This document shows, piece after piece, positions 17,775-26,771 of a DNA stretch of 64,000 bases; positions within the stretch are counted from its first letter, which is position 1, and each line of letters opens with the position of its first letter. Origin of the DNA: CAWAPS01 sp963783945 (GTDB lineage: Bacteria > Actinomycetota > Acidimicrobiia > Acidimicrobiales > Palsa-688); assembly GCA_963783945.1 (NCBI GenBank), contig CAWAPS010000002.1:1183770-1247769 (forward strand), given 5' to 3'. The notes below the pieces were generated by a model. It searched no databases, was not told the DNA's origin, and saw nothing but the letters and a program-made list of their open reading frames with translations. The translations under genes were made by a program, and so were the position numbers.

Positions 17775-18066
17775 TCGCCCAGCCCACTGTCCTTCACAGC
17801 CACTTCGAGTGACGGGGAGGCCGCCCAATAGGTAGCCGTTGGTGGGCAGTCAGTGGGCAACTTCTGGTGGCCGCCTACGGTGGTAGGGGCCACGCTCCCC
17901 AAGCGGACCTAGTCCCACCGGTGAGACTGGCCACTCCGACAGAGGCCTGAGAACGTTGGGTCCTGCCGAGTGGTGCGGCGACCGTGACTTCCGTATGAGT
18001 TCGTTCTGACGGTCATACCCTGTCAACATGCGGAAGTTCTCGGCCCTCGCCACCACCGTGAGCTGA
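17775..18066. repeat. Dispersed repeat, copy C
   Basis: The longest copy of the repeat also seen at 5440-5668 and 14551-14616. Landmarks are CTGTCCTTCACAGCCACTTC at the left, TTGGGTCCTGCC in the middle, GACCGTGACTT, and CAACATGCGGAAGTTC near the right end. It contains an extra block of about 60 bases relative to copy A. No protein family is recognisable in it on either strand. Confidence 0.6.
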
Positions 18067-18597
18067 TCAAGCTGGATCGTTCCGAAGAAATGTGACAGCC
18101 ACACTCCGTACCAGTCGCCGCAGTCGTGGAGGCCCCGCCCGAGACGTTCCGCCGAACGGCCGATTCCTTGGGGCTTGCTCGGGCGTCCGCCACCATCAGT
18201 CCGCCGTCCTTCTGGGGCACCTCGCGGGGGTGCCAAGCGCCTCGATGCTAAATATGTCACGCGCCGCCGGGGTCACCCCTCGCGGCAACTCGGGGATGCC
18301 TCAAGCGCCCGGAGCGGAGCGCGTTTTGGGGCTACCAGCGAACTTGGACGAAGGCGCGGATCGCCGGTTCTGAGCGGCGACGTTGGCCCGGGAGGACCCT
18401 GCAGGGCGCGATTATGCCGTCCTTCGCCCAAAGCGACGTTTGAGCAGCGACTCAGACCTTGCTAGGGCCGAGCTACGCCGGGTGAGTTCGGTCAGGAGGA
18501 GTTGACCTCCAACTCGAAGCCCACTTCGTCCACCGGCGGACCTCTCGACGATGACGAAGTACGCCGAGATTTCGAGGCGTTGTCGCCCGAGTCGCGC
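18067..18597. other. Region without a recognisable gene
   Basis: Lies between dispersed repeat copy C and the IS6 element. Frames on both strands give no conserved product. No tRNA, hairpin terminator or further repeat is evident. Confidence 0.45.
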
Positions 18598-19422
18598 GGC
18601 TCTGTTGCATTGCCTGGTCGGGCTGGGTGGCGTGAGGCTGTTGGCATGGAACCCGTCGTCACTGCTACCTGGTCGAAGTCGAAAGATCGGCCGTCGCGGG
18701 GTACAGGTTCCCGTCTGATGTGATCTTGCTGGCGGTCCGCTGGTATCTGCGCTTCGGGCTGTCGTACCGGGATCTCGAGGAGCTGCTGGGCGAGCGTGGA
18801 ATCGAGGTCGACCATGTCACGCTGTACCGTTGGGTCCGCCACTTCACCCCTCTGGCCGTCGAGGCCGCCGGCCCGTGCCGACACACAGCCGGTGTCCGCT
18901 GGTTTGTCGACGAGACGTATGTGAAAGTCGCTGGGGTGTGGCGATACGTGTACCGGGCGGTCGATGAGCACGGCCAGGTGATCGACGTTGTCGTGTCGGT
19001 CCGGCGGGATATCGCGGCTGCACGAAGGTTCTTTGTCCGGATGCTGGCGGTCCACGAACACCCGGAGGAGGTCACTACCGACCTCGCACCGGCTCTTGCT
19101 GCGGTCATCGCTGAGCTCCTACCAGCGGCTGTGCATGACACCGAGCAGTACGCGAACAACCGGATGGAATGTGACCATGGGAAACTCAAGGCTCGCCTGC
19201 GGCCGATGCGCGGCCTGAAGACTTTTCGGTCAGCGAGGACAATCATCGGAGGTCATGCCTTCATCCAGAACCTGCGGCGCGGCCACTATGAACTCGGGCT
19301 CGAAGCCTGACACAGCCGTCTCCGCGTCGCAGCCGCCTTCGGCGAACTCGCCCGAGCCATCTGACTTCCCGGGCTGGACCCGCAGCTCACCGCGGCGAAG
19401 CGACCGCCAACGCAACAGAGCC
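18598..19422 (+). mobile_element. IS6-family insertion sequence (825 bp)
   Basis: Terminal inverted repeats are GGCTCTGTTGCAT at 18598 and its complement ending GCAACAGAGCC at 19422, the classic IS6/IS6100 type. The flanking octamers AGTCGCGC and AGTTAGAC differ, so no target duplication is left, as expected after recombination or cointegrate resolution. It contains one transposase gene. Two truncated relatives lie at 12127 and 14054. Confidence 0.9.
18720..19310 (+). CDS. IS6-family DDE transposase, probably defective
   Basis: Catalytic residues are visible: Asp in WFVDETYVKV, Asp in TTDLAPAL, Glu in NNRMECDHGKLK. In the same frame upstream of the GTG at 18720, AVAGYRFPSDV matches the true family N-terminus, so the protein starts earlier, but no normal start codon is available there; ATG 18645 lies in another frame and would need a one-base shift. 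At the other end a TGA at 19308 cuts off RLRVAAAFGELARAI, which the truncated copy at 14113 still encodes in similar form; a C-to-T change of CGA would explain it. Activity is doubtful. Confidence 0.8.
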   Translation: MILLAVRWYLRFGLSYRDLEELLGERGIEVDHVTLYRWVRHFTPLAVEAAGPCRHTAGVRWFVDETYVKVAGVWRYVYRAVDEHGQVIDVVVSVRRDIAAARRFFVRMLAVHEHPEEVTTDLAPALAAVIAELLPAAVHDTEQYANNRMECDHGKLKARLRPMRGLKTFRSARTIIGGHAFIQNLRRGHYELGLEA

Positions 19423-19686
19423 AGTTAGACAAGTCCGGGCAATTTGGGAGAGAACGCCATCAGGGCGGTAGCTGGCCTTTGCTTCGAGCGGCTAACTTCC
19501 CAGCGGTCACTGGCCAGGAACCCATGAAGAGCGACATGTGGAGTGCCCACTTGTCGCCTCGGGCCGTCCCGAGGCCTTCACCATGCGTGGTCGGCTTGGG
19601 CCAGTTCAAGTCGTAGCCCTGGGGCCGAGTGAAGGTGTTCATTCCCAGATCGGACTCAAGTTCGATGACTTCGTAGGTAACTCGCA
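19423..19686. other. Intergenic region, no recognisable feature
   Basis: No conserved frame or RNA seen between the IS6 end and the integrase stop. I looked for a third copy of the 46-bp tRNA-derived repeat here, as would be expected beyond an integrase 3' end, and did not find it. Confidence 0.45.
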
Positions 19687-20868
19687 TTATCCCGACGTAA
19701 CGCTGAGACCGGCCAGGCTGCCACGGGGAGGAAGTCGAGTGATATGACCGGCGAGGACTGCTTCGAGGGCGGCTCTGGTCCGGTCGTGAGTGTCTGGTAA
19801 CAGATAGCCGTAGACCCGTTCGGTGAAGCCGGCGTCTCCGTGGCCGGCCCATCGGGCGACGGTCAGGCGGTCAGCACCGGCCGCGATCCACAAGGCGACG
19901 GCAGTGTGGCGAAGCGAGTGCGGTGTGGGCTGGGGGTCGGCCAGCCGTGCGGCTTCGACAGCAGCAGCCCAGACCCTGTTTCTCCAGTTGCCGGGGTCCA
20001 TCGGGACACCTCTCGGGCCAGCGAAGAGCGGGTCGGCTGGGCCTAGACCGCGCTCGGCGATGTGCCTGGCGATGCGTTGCGCCAGGGGGTCGGTCAGAGT
20101 CGGGACGACCCGCTCGCCGTTGCAGGTCTTCGGTTGGTGAAGCTGCCGGCGGGCGCTGTCCCCCGACACTCGCATCGGAACGCCGACGGCGGTGGCGCGC
20201 ACCCTCACCTCCCTCGCGGCGAGGTTCAGATCACCGACGGTGAGCGCGGCCAGCTCCCCGATTCTTAGGCCGGTCTGCGCGGCGAAGGGAATGACCAGAC
20301 GCCAGTGGGGGTCGATGGCGGCCTCCAGACGGGCCAGCTCCGCCAAGGCCAGGAATCGTCGTTCGACTTGATCGGGGCGGGGTGGTTTCACCCCGGCGGC
20401 CGGGGAGGCGCCGATCAGCCCTTCGGCCACGGCGTCGTTGAGACATTTCTTCAATACGACGAGACAGCGTGTGACCGTAGCCGCCGCGTAGTCATCGACC
20501 AGGTCGGCCACCCATCGGGCGATGTCGCTCCTACGTAGCCCGGCCAGTTTTACTATTCCGAAGACCGGTTCGATCTGGCAGGCCCAGATCGATTCGTCCC
20601 TGGCGCGGGTGGAATCGACGACCTGTCGGGTTTCCATCCATTTCTCCCACCAGTCGCAGAGAAGAGTGCGCCCGCCGGTCGGGTCGGCGGTACCTCCCCG
20701 TCTCCTTTCCCTGAGTCTCTCCTGCCGCTCCGCGTTGACCTCGGCGGCTGTGTCGAACGACTCGGATCGTTGCCGACCTGTCGCGTCCCGCCAGAACGCC
20801 TCGTAGGTAACCGACCCAGTAGGCCAGACACGTTTACGGGCACCGGGCGGAAGGCGTCGGGCGCTCAC
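19687..20868 (-). CDS. Tyrosine site-specific integrase
   Basis: A 393-residue phage/ICE-type integrase. The N-terminal AP2-like arm-binding part (VTYEAFWRDATGRQRSESF) is followed by a SAM-like core-binding domain (about 65-155) and the catalytic domain. Arg 202 in TGLRIGEL, Lys 247, His 317 and Arg 320 in HSLRHT, His 343 in GHGD and the nucleophile Tyr 353 or 355 in RVYGYLLP are all present, so it should be active. GTG start at 20868, 12 bases behind the excisionase stop, so the two are an operon. It reads away from the tRNA-derived repeat at 21281. It may serve an element to its left or the 37-kb island to its right. Confidence 0.9.
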   Translation of the reverse strand: MSARRLPPGARKRVWPTGSVTYEAFWRDATGRQRSESFDTAAEVNAERQERLRERRRGGTADPTGGRTLLCDWWEKWMETRQVVDSTRARDESIWACQIEPVFGIVKLAGLRRSDIARWVADLVDDYAAATVTRCLVVLKKCLNDAVAEGLIGASPAAGVKPPRPDQVERRFLALAELARLEAAIDPHWRLVIPFAAQTGLRIGELAALTVGDLNLAAREVRVRATAVGVPMRVSGDSARRQLHQPKTCNGERVVPTLTDPLAQRIARHIAERGLGPADPLFAGPRGVPMDPGNWRNRVWAAAVEAARLADPQPTPHSLRHTAVALWIAAGADRLTVARWAGHGDAGFTERVYGYLLPDTHDRTRAALEAVLAGHITRLPPRGSLAGLSVTSG

Positions 20869-20880
20869 GACACCAGCCGG

Positions 20881-21114
20881 TCACGAGTACGCGGCCGTCC
20901 CCTTCTTCCGTCCAACGAGGGGGTGAGAAACGGCGGCGGGGATCGACTCGGCTTCCAGCCAGTCGGTCACGTCCTCCGGCCGGAACCGGACCTCCTTGCC
21001 GACCCGGACGAAGCGGATGCGGTGCTCGCGGGTGAGCCGGTAGACGAAGTGTTTCGACACCGACAGGTAGCCGGCAAGACGGTCAATGTCCCACAGCTCA
21101 GGAAGGTCATTCAC
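20881..21114 (-). CDS. Excisionase-family HTH protein
   Basis: A 77-residue protein with the HTH_17/MerR-like excisionase fold: LWDIDRLAGYLSVSKHFVYR forms the winged helix, RIRFVRVGKEVRFRPEDVTD the wing and second helix. The GTG at 21114 (VNDLPELWD) gives the usual length for Xis-like directionality factors; the open frame extends further but upstream residues are not conserved-looking. It would bind near the attachment site and bias the adjacent integrase to excision. First gene of the xis-int operon. Confidence 0.8.
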   Translation of the reverse strand: MNDLPELWDIDRLAGYLSVSKHFVYRLTREHRIRFVRVGKEVRFRPEDVTDWLEAESIPAAVSHPLVGRKKGTAAYS

Positions 21115-21280
21115 ACCGTCTCGCTCTGCTTCGAGGTGCTCACGCCCCTTGCGCGCAGTACGTGAGTCACCGTTTAGCCAGCGGTGATGCTGGCGCGACG
21201 CTGGCGAAGGGCGGTCGGTCGCCGTCTCCGACTCCCAGCCTCTGAGCACGTAATCCCTAATCACAGGGGGTCTTTGCTCG

Positions 21281-21326
21281 GTGGGGCTAGGTGGAATCGA
21301 ACCACCGACCTCAGCATTATCAGTGC
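21281..21326 (-). repeat. Putative attachment site, left copy (3' half of tRNA-Ile)
   Basis: These 46 bases are identical to 58669-58714. On the minus strand they read as the 3' part of a tRNA: GCACTGATAATGC is an anticodon arm with loop CTGATAA and anticodon GAT (Ile), followed by variable loop, a GGTGG-TTCGATT-CCACC T-arm and the acceptor strand. The 5' half of a tRNA is absent on either copy, so neither is a functional gene. tRNA 3' ends are the standard targets of tyrosine integrases, so this is best read as attL or attR. Confidence 0.8.
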
Positions 21327-21389
21327 TGAATCGGCGTCGACCCTCGACCCTCGACGGCGCGTCACCGCAGGCCACAGAGGCCAAGCGCC

Positions 21390-21484
21390 CACCGACGACC
21401 AAGCCCGATCGGCGGCGTTCGCGGGATGGACGCGGGATGGTGGATGCGAGGCTTGTGCGCCCAACCGCCATGACGAGTGCCTAG
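21390..21484 (+). pseudogene. C-terminal scrap of a tyrosine integrase
   Basis: The frame ends RRRSRDGRGMVDARLVRPTA and shares about 20 bases (GCGGGATGGACGCGGGATG) with the end of the integrase fragment at 58380-58653, which reads RPRDGRGMIAAPTRP. No catalytic motif remains. It marks an older integration event next to the left tRNA-derived repeat. Confidence 0.5.
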
Positions 21485-22640
21485 TCGCGGCCAGACGATC
21501 CACGGCTGGATGAGCACCTGCTCCGTAGCAGGATGCATTGGGTCACAGCAAATGACTGCCGTGGACCCTGCGGCCCCAAAAACGCTGCTAGAGCCTAGTT
21601 TTCGAAGTCCCATTCGCGGGGGTACTGGTCCCCAAGGTGGGACGCGTAACCAGCGTTCGGCACGGAGACCGCACGCAGTGGCTGGCCTTGGGCGGCTCGA
21701 GCATGGAGCATGCTTTGGGGCCCACCTCGTCCACCTGTTCGAGCGACCAACTGACCCAGAGTCAAGCGGTCCTACTCAAGGCGACTCCTTCCCGTGCGCC
21801 CGCAACCCGGGTCACGTGGAACTTGGAGATCGGTCCCCAGCCCCTCGCGGCCGTGCCGGCGGCTCTCCCCCCCGCGACTGTTGCGGCCCGACGCGGATGA
21901 GGACATGCCCGGTCCGAAAAACGCACACAGCCAGACCTTGGCCGAGGCGGGCCGCGGCCGGAAAGGTCGACATCCTCATCCAAGTCCATCCGAAGGCCCC
22001 AGAGATCTCGGGGCCTCAGGGGTATCGGACGCACGCCGAGCTCGGCGCGTACCAGGTACGACTCCGCCCAGCCCTGGAGGCACCGACGAACCAGATCCTT
22101 GAAACCCTTCGCCGAGACTTCGGCGGCGACCACATCGAGCCGGGCGCAACCGAGTACGAAACGGCCAGTCGGTCCTTGTTTCCTTCGGGCAGCCCCGCCC
22201 ACATTTTGCGACCCAAGAGCGTCCGGCACATGCAACCAGCGCTCAGATTCTCTGCCCCTATAGGGCCTTGGCCCCCCCCGTCCGAGGTGGCGGCCATGGC
22301 TTTCCGGGCTTCGCCACCAACCGGTCAGTCAGGAGGCCTCCGACGGTGCGAGACACAGCTAAAGCGATTGAAACGGTCCAAGACCCCGCCGTTGATCAGC
22401 TGGCCGATCGAATCGTGTGCGCGGGTTCCTGAGAGATTGCACCCCGCGGCGTCCTCGGGGGCGACGGCGACCTCACGCGGCGGCGTCCCGGCACCGAAGG
22501 AGATGTCCGGGGAGATGCCCATGGCCGACGCCCCGCAAGAAGAGCTGCGAGTACCGCCAGCGAGCGGTTCTCCCAGGGCCGGACTCCACGTTTTCGAATA
22601 CCCCTCGGTCCACAAGATCGTCGGTCGACCGGCGCCATGG
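21485..22640. other. 1.15-kb region without a recognisable gene
   Basis: A 390-codon open frame covers most of the stretch on the plus strand, but its translation is basic, proline-rich and without any motif, and several other frames are equally open, which is usual in GC-rich noncoding DNA. A short piece near 22346-22434 (VRDTAKAIETVQDPAVDQLA) looks more protein-like but is isolated. No RNA or repeat recognised. Confidence 0.4.
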
Positions 22641-22644
22641 CCTA

Positions 22645-22657
22645 CCTAGCGCTTGGC
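22645..22657. promoter_or_regulatory. KstR2-like operator, site 1
   Basis: ACCTAGCGCTTGGCT, one half-site altered relative to the best copies (CCTAG for CCAAG). It lies 88 bases upstream of the SnoaL-like gene that opens the P450/hydrolase unit. Confidence 0.55.
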
Positions 22658-22744
22658 TCGAACGCCCGTCCTGGGGTAAGGTCTGGTCGATTTCGTTGGA
22701 CCGGAGCCGATCTCCGGCCCTCCGGCAAGGTGCGGGGAGGAATA

Positions 22745-23263
22745 ATGAACAAACTGAATACGAAGTCGGTCCTGGAGTTGTTGGACAAACAGGCGATCCG
22801 TGAAGCGGTATTGCGGTTTTGCCGAGGTGTCGACCGGTGCGATCCCGATTTATTGGCTTCGGCTTACCACCATGACGCCGTCGACGAGCACGGCGGTAAG
22901 ACTTTCGCGGGCGACGAGATCGGACCCGGGATCGTTGGCCTGGTTCGCTCCTCTCGGCTTTGTATTCACCAAGTCACTAACCAGTTGATCGAGTTACACG
23001 GTCCGGATAGAGCGGCCTCGGAGACTTATTTCGCCATCTGGCAGGTGCTGGAGCACAACGGTGGCGAGCGTTTCCACCAGGGACTCGGTCGATATATTGA
23101 TCGCTTCGAGTGCCGGAACGACAGCTGGAAGATCGCCCATAGGCTAGTCATCGTGGACCTAAATCGTGTGGTCGCTATAGACGAGGTCCCCTCCTCCATC
23201 CCTGGGCGTGGCAGGCGGGACAGGGGCGATCCCTCTTACGCCGCTCTTTCTGGATCAACCTAG
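22745..23263 (+). CDS. SnoaL/NTF2-like protein (hydroxylating-dioxygenase beta-subunit-like fold)
   Basis: A 172-residue protein of the SnoaL_4 type. The opening LLDKQAIREAVLRFCRGVDR, then LLASAYHHDAVDEHGG with an Asp-His pair, and a closing RFECRNDSWKIAHRLVIVDL follow the family pattern exactly. Members are small dehydratases, isomerases or proteins of unknown role in steroid and terpenoid clusters. ATG 22745 has a strong GGGGAGG site. An operator-like palindrome lies upstream. It is followed on the same strand by a P450 gene, so joint transcription is likely. Confidence 0.75.
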   Translation: MNKLNTKSVLELLDKQAIREAVLRFCRGVDRCDPDLLASAYHHDAVDEHGGKTFAGDEIGPGIVGLVRSSRLCIHQVTNQLIELHGPDRAASETYFAIWQVLEHNGGERFHQGLGRYIDRFECRNDSWKIAHRLVIVDLNRVVAIDEVPSSIPGRGRRDRGDPSYAALSGST

Positions 23264-23298
23264 CGATCGCTTGGTCATCAGGTAGGCTGACATTAGGG

Positions 23299-24520
23299 AT
23301 GAGACTGCGCTTGGAGGAGTGCGTGACTAGGACCGACGCCGCTGTGAACTATGACCCCTATGACCCGAGGATCCAGGCCGACCCGTACCCGGTGTTTCGA
23401 CGACTTCGAGAGGAAGCGCCCCTCTACTACAACGAAGGATATAGGTTCTATGCGCTGAGTCGGTTCGATGACGTGCAGAAGGCACTCTCAGACTACTCCT
23501 CGTTCAGTTCGGCACGGGGGGCCATCTTGGAGATGATCAAGGCCGACATTGAGATACCCCCGGGTTTGTTCATCTTCGAGGATCCGCCGACGCACACGGC
23601 TTACCGCGGGGTTGTCTCACGGGTGTTTACACCTAAGCGGATGAGCGCGTTGGAGGAGCAAGTTCGGGTTCTCTCAATCATGGTCCTTGACCCGTTCGTG
23701 GGCGAAAGCTCCCTTGACTTCGTACGCGACCTAGGTGCACAGGTACCGATGCAAGTGATCGGGATATTGTTAGGAATTCCGGAGAAGGAATGGCAGGCAG
23801 TCCGGGATCACTCCGACTCGAAGGTGCAACAGGCACCTGGCCAGCCGCGTAGTTTCAGCAAGAGCAACGATTTCGCAGACTCGTTCTTTGCGGAGTACGT
23901 TGATTGGCGCGCGTCCCGACCCAGCCGATGACCTTATGACGGAGCTACTGAGGGCGGAATTCCAGGACGACACAGGAACTGTCCGCCGGATGACCCGGGA
24001 TGAGATCCTGATCTTCGTGAACCTGCTGGCGACAGCTGGTAACGAGACTACCAACCGTCTCATCGGGTGGAGTGGCAAGGTGCTGGCCGATCACGCGGAC
24101 CAACGACGAGCGCTAGTCGCTGACCGCTCCCTTTTGGCAAATACAGTAGAGGAACTGTTGCGGTACGAATCGCCCGCCCAGAGGATCTGCCGCTACGTGA
24201 CTCGGGATGTTTCCTACTACGGGGACACCGTGCCGGCCGGAAGTGTGATGATGCTCCTAAGCGGATCCGCCAATCGAGATCGTCGGGCGTTTCCGCCGGA
24301 CGGCGACCGATTCGATATTTATCGCCGGATCCGGCATCACCTGGCATTCGGTTATGGGGCGCATTTCTGTCTGGGTGCAGCCCTGGCGAGATTGGAAGCC
24401 AGGGTGATTCTCGACGAGGTCTTGAACCGGTTTCCCGAGTGGCATGTCGACCTCGATAATGCGGAACTTGGATCGACAAACGTGCGAGGGTGGTCATCGC
24501 TACCGGTGTCTCTTTCGTGA
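23299..24520 (+). pseudogene. Cytochrome P450, one-base frameshift
   Basis: Two overlapping frames together make one bacterial P450 of about 400 residues. The first has the N-terminal YDPRIQADPYPVFRRLREE and FEDPPTHTAYRGVVSRVF; the second has the I-helix LLATAGNETTNRL, the EELLRYESPAQ K-helix and the heme loop HLAFGYGAHFCLGAALAR with its cysteine. The break lies at about 23905-23918 around GGCGCGCG, where one extra base shifts the frame; DWRA then continues as RPDPADDLMTEL. All functional motifs survive, so this could be a recent mutation or an assembly error. Likely a monooxygenase of the island's catabolic pathway. Confidence 0.85.
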
Positions 24521-24715
24521 GATGGATGCAGCCGTGTTGATTTCAGTGAGCTCCCCTGGACCCCCTCCCATGAGGTGCCAACGGCCTCACGAACAGCTGC
24601 GGCATGCGCCTTGGCGGCCGGTAGGTAGAAGAGTGGACCGCAACGCCAACCATGCTGTCGTTGGCTGTGATGGCCTGTCGCGGTTGGGATCAAACGGGAA
24701 AGGGTACCGGCACAG

Positions 24716-25717
24716 GTGAGGGCGCGCAACCTGGACAAGCCACTTGTCGTGCATACAGAAGTATCCGGTATCGCGCAGCTTCCCGGTCCGTTTCACACGG
24801 TGGCTTCAGTCTTTCTTCCCGCCCCTACCCAGATGACCTCTCCGCCTGTGGTGGTATTTGCCTTCCCTGGCGGCGGTTACAGCCGTGGTTACTATTCCTT
24901 CGACCTTCCGGGTGCGACGGGTGGAGGCCAAGCCGGCTACCACACCTCTCGCCAAGGATGGATCGTCGTGACTTGCGATCATCTCGGTGTTGGTGAAAGT
25001 TCAATACCGGATCCAGTAAACCTAACTCTCGAGAACGTAGTTGCCGCGAACCGCCTCACAATCGAGCATGTGTCGGAGCTGCTTGCAACCGGCTCCCTCG
25101 CGGTCTCCTTTCCTGCGATCGACCCTCCGGTGCGGTTAGGGATGGGTCACTCGATGGGAGGCTGCTTCACTATTCTCTTGCAAGGCCGCGCTGCCATCTT
25201 CGACGGTGTGGCAATTCTCGGGTACAGCGCGATAGCGCCGACGGTACCGGTCCGTGGCGGCCAGGGGTCGACCATTAGCAGCGACATATTGGACCGCGCT
25301 GACACGTTGGAGGCCGCGCAGTCAGCGGTAGGCGACCTTCGGTACGCGTTCCACTACGAGGACGTCCCTGAGGCAATTGTGGAGAAGGATCTGAGTGACT
25401 TTCCGACGTGTCACGGACAGCTTCCTCCGTGGGGGAGCGCAACCATTCCTCGCTGCTCAACGGCTATGACCCAGGCAGGCGTTGTCACTAAGGAGGCTGC
25501 CGCGATCGCCGTGCCCGTCTTCCTCGCGGTCGGTGAGATTGATGGAGTACCGAACCCTCGTGCCGAACCGGCGGCTTACGCCAACTCGCCGGACATTACT
25601 GTCTTCTGCTGCCCGCGCATGGCACATATGCACAACTTCGCCGGAACCCGCACGAGACTTTGGGATCGTCTTGGCATCTGGGGGTCCGGCGCGGGTACCA
25701 TACCTCACAGCCGATAA
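24716..25717 (+). CDS. Alpha/beta hydrolase
   Basis: A 333-residue alpha/beta-hydrolase. FPGGGYSRGYY is the oxyanion region, GMGHSMGGC the nucleophile elbow with Ser 146, VGEIDGVPNP carries the probable acid and MAHMHNFAGTR the histidine, so the triad is complete. No signal peptide. GTG start at 24716 with no strong ribosome site. It follows the P450 gene by 195 bases on the same strand. It could cleave an ester, lactone or CoA-thioester intermediate; the substrate cannot be inferred. Confidence 0.75.
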   Translation: MRARNLDKPLVVHTEVSGIAQLPGPFHTVASVFLPAPTQMTSPPVVVFAFPGGGYSRGYYSFDLPGATGGGQAGYHTSRQGWIVVTCDHLGVGESSIPDPVNLTLENVVAANRLTIEHVSELLATGSLAVSFPAIDPPVRLGMGHSMGGCFTILLQGRAAIFDGVAILGYSAIAPTVPVRGGQGSTISSDILDRADTLEAAQSAVGDLRYAFHYEDVPEAIVEKDLSDFPTCHGQLPPWGSATIPRCSTAMTQAGVVTKEAAAIAVPVFLAVGEIDGVPNPRAEPAAYANSPDITVFCCPRMAHMHNFAGTRTRLWDRLGIWGSGAGTIPHSR

Positions 25718-25974
25718 TCCCAACTGCCAAGGCGAGGCCTAGCAGACGGTCACTCGCAGGACGGTTACGAGCTAGAGAGAGTTTGACGCCATAGAGGGTT
25801 TCTTCGGCTATTGGGCCGCGCACCAGGTAGAAGGTGCTCGGGTGATCGCGACTCTGTTAGACAGACTTCAGATAACCGTCATTCACCACTCCAGACCAGG
25901 CTGTCACCATCGAGTTTCCGTGGTATCCGCCGGCGAGAGCGGTTTGAGCCCCGCTTGGCGCCAAGCCGGAAGGG

Positions 25975-26619
25975 CTAACCGCCACTGTCGGCCGAGTTGG
26001 CTATCCCCCCAAAGATCAGATTAATGTAAAAAGTGGCGATGGTGGAAAGGCCGATGCCTCCTTCTTGAGGTGGTTGCCAGTTCGAGATGGCGTCGAGGAT
26101 AAAGCGATAAATGATGACTGAGTCAACGTCATCTCGGACCTGACCAGCTTTCTTTGCTTCGTCGATGACCCTTACCCAAACCCCTTGCACTTCGGCGGCG
26201 ATATCATTCAGATAGGAGAATCGGGGAAGCTGACGAAGATGAACGCCGTCCTTGCGCAAAATGCTAGATGCGACCCAATTTCTCTCTGTCAGGTTATTTA
26301 CCGTCTTGATCAGGCGCCGCAGGGCCTCGACAGGCGAAACACCAGGAACCGCCGCGTAAGTTTCTGCCAGCAGATCATCGTTATGGCTGCCGATGATCTC
26401 CCGCAGCATCTCCTCCTTCGAGCTGAAATGGTGATAGAGACTGCCGGAAAGAATCCCGGCTTCGTTGGCCACATCGCGGATGGTGGTGTGGAAATAACCG
26501 CGTTCTGCAAACAGGCGCCCCGCCGCCTCGAGAATGACTGTGCGTCGATCTGCCGATGGCTCGGTCGGCACTAAGTCCCGGCCCGCAAGGCCCCTGAGAG
26601 TCTCGACTTCCTCCTCCAA
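25975..26619 (-). CDS. TetR-family regulator (KstR2-like), start uncertain
   Basis: HTH domain at residues about 23-70: RRTVILEAAGRLFAERGYFH, then the recognition region GILSGSLYHHFSSKEEM, which is typical of KstR2-type TetR proteins; the helical ligand domain follows, with HLRQLPRFSYLND and IYRFILDAISNW. The TTG at 26619 is only a late start: upstream in the same frame AAKKRAEQTAKATSDPASSS and DLAAAHARIASLEEE match the N-terminal extension of the second TetR at 44682, but that frame has no start codon before it runs into the enoyl-CoA hydratase gene. The 5' end may have been replaced by recombination. Candidate regulator of the operator set described here. Confidence 0.75.
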   Translation of the reverse strand: MEEEVETLRGLAGRDLVPTEPSADRRTVILEAAGRLFAERGYFHTTIRDVANEAGILSGSLYHHFSSKEEMLREIIGSHNDDLLAETYAAVPGVSPVEALRRLIKTVNNLTERNWVASSILRKDGVHLRQLPRFSYLNDIAAEVQGVWVRVIDEAKKAGQVRDDVDSVIIYRFILDAISNWQPPQEGGIGLSTIATFYINLIFGGIANSADSGG

Positions 26620-26771
26620 TGAGGCAATGCGAGCGTGGGCCGCAGCGAGATCGACTGATAGATCCGAACTTGATGCGGGATCACTGGTCGCCTTGGCGGT
26701 CTGCTCGGCGCGCTTCTTGGCCGCCTGGTCCTCCTCCCGGCGCGGGTCCGCCCGGTCCCGGCGTCCGATCG

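Noticed and set aside
18590..19430. Target-site duplication around the IS6 element
   Set aside because: Flanking octamers AGTCGCGC and AGTTAGAC share only the first three bases.
21281..21484. Open frame reading GGARWNRTTDLSII / GGIEPPTSALSV across the tRNA-like sequence
   Set aside because: This translation is the well-known artefact of reading through a tRNA 3' end; it is not a protein gene.
21477..22649. 390-codon open frame in the left part of the island
   Set aside because: No ribosome site, no motif, biased basic composition, and other frames in the same stretch are equally open.
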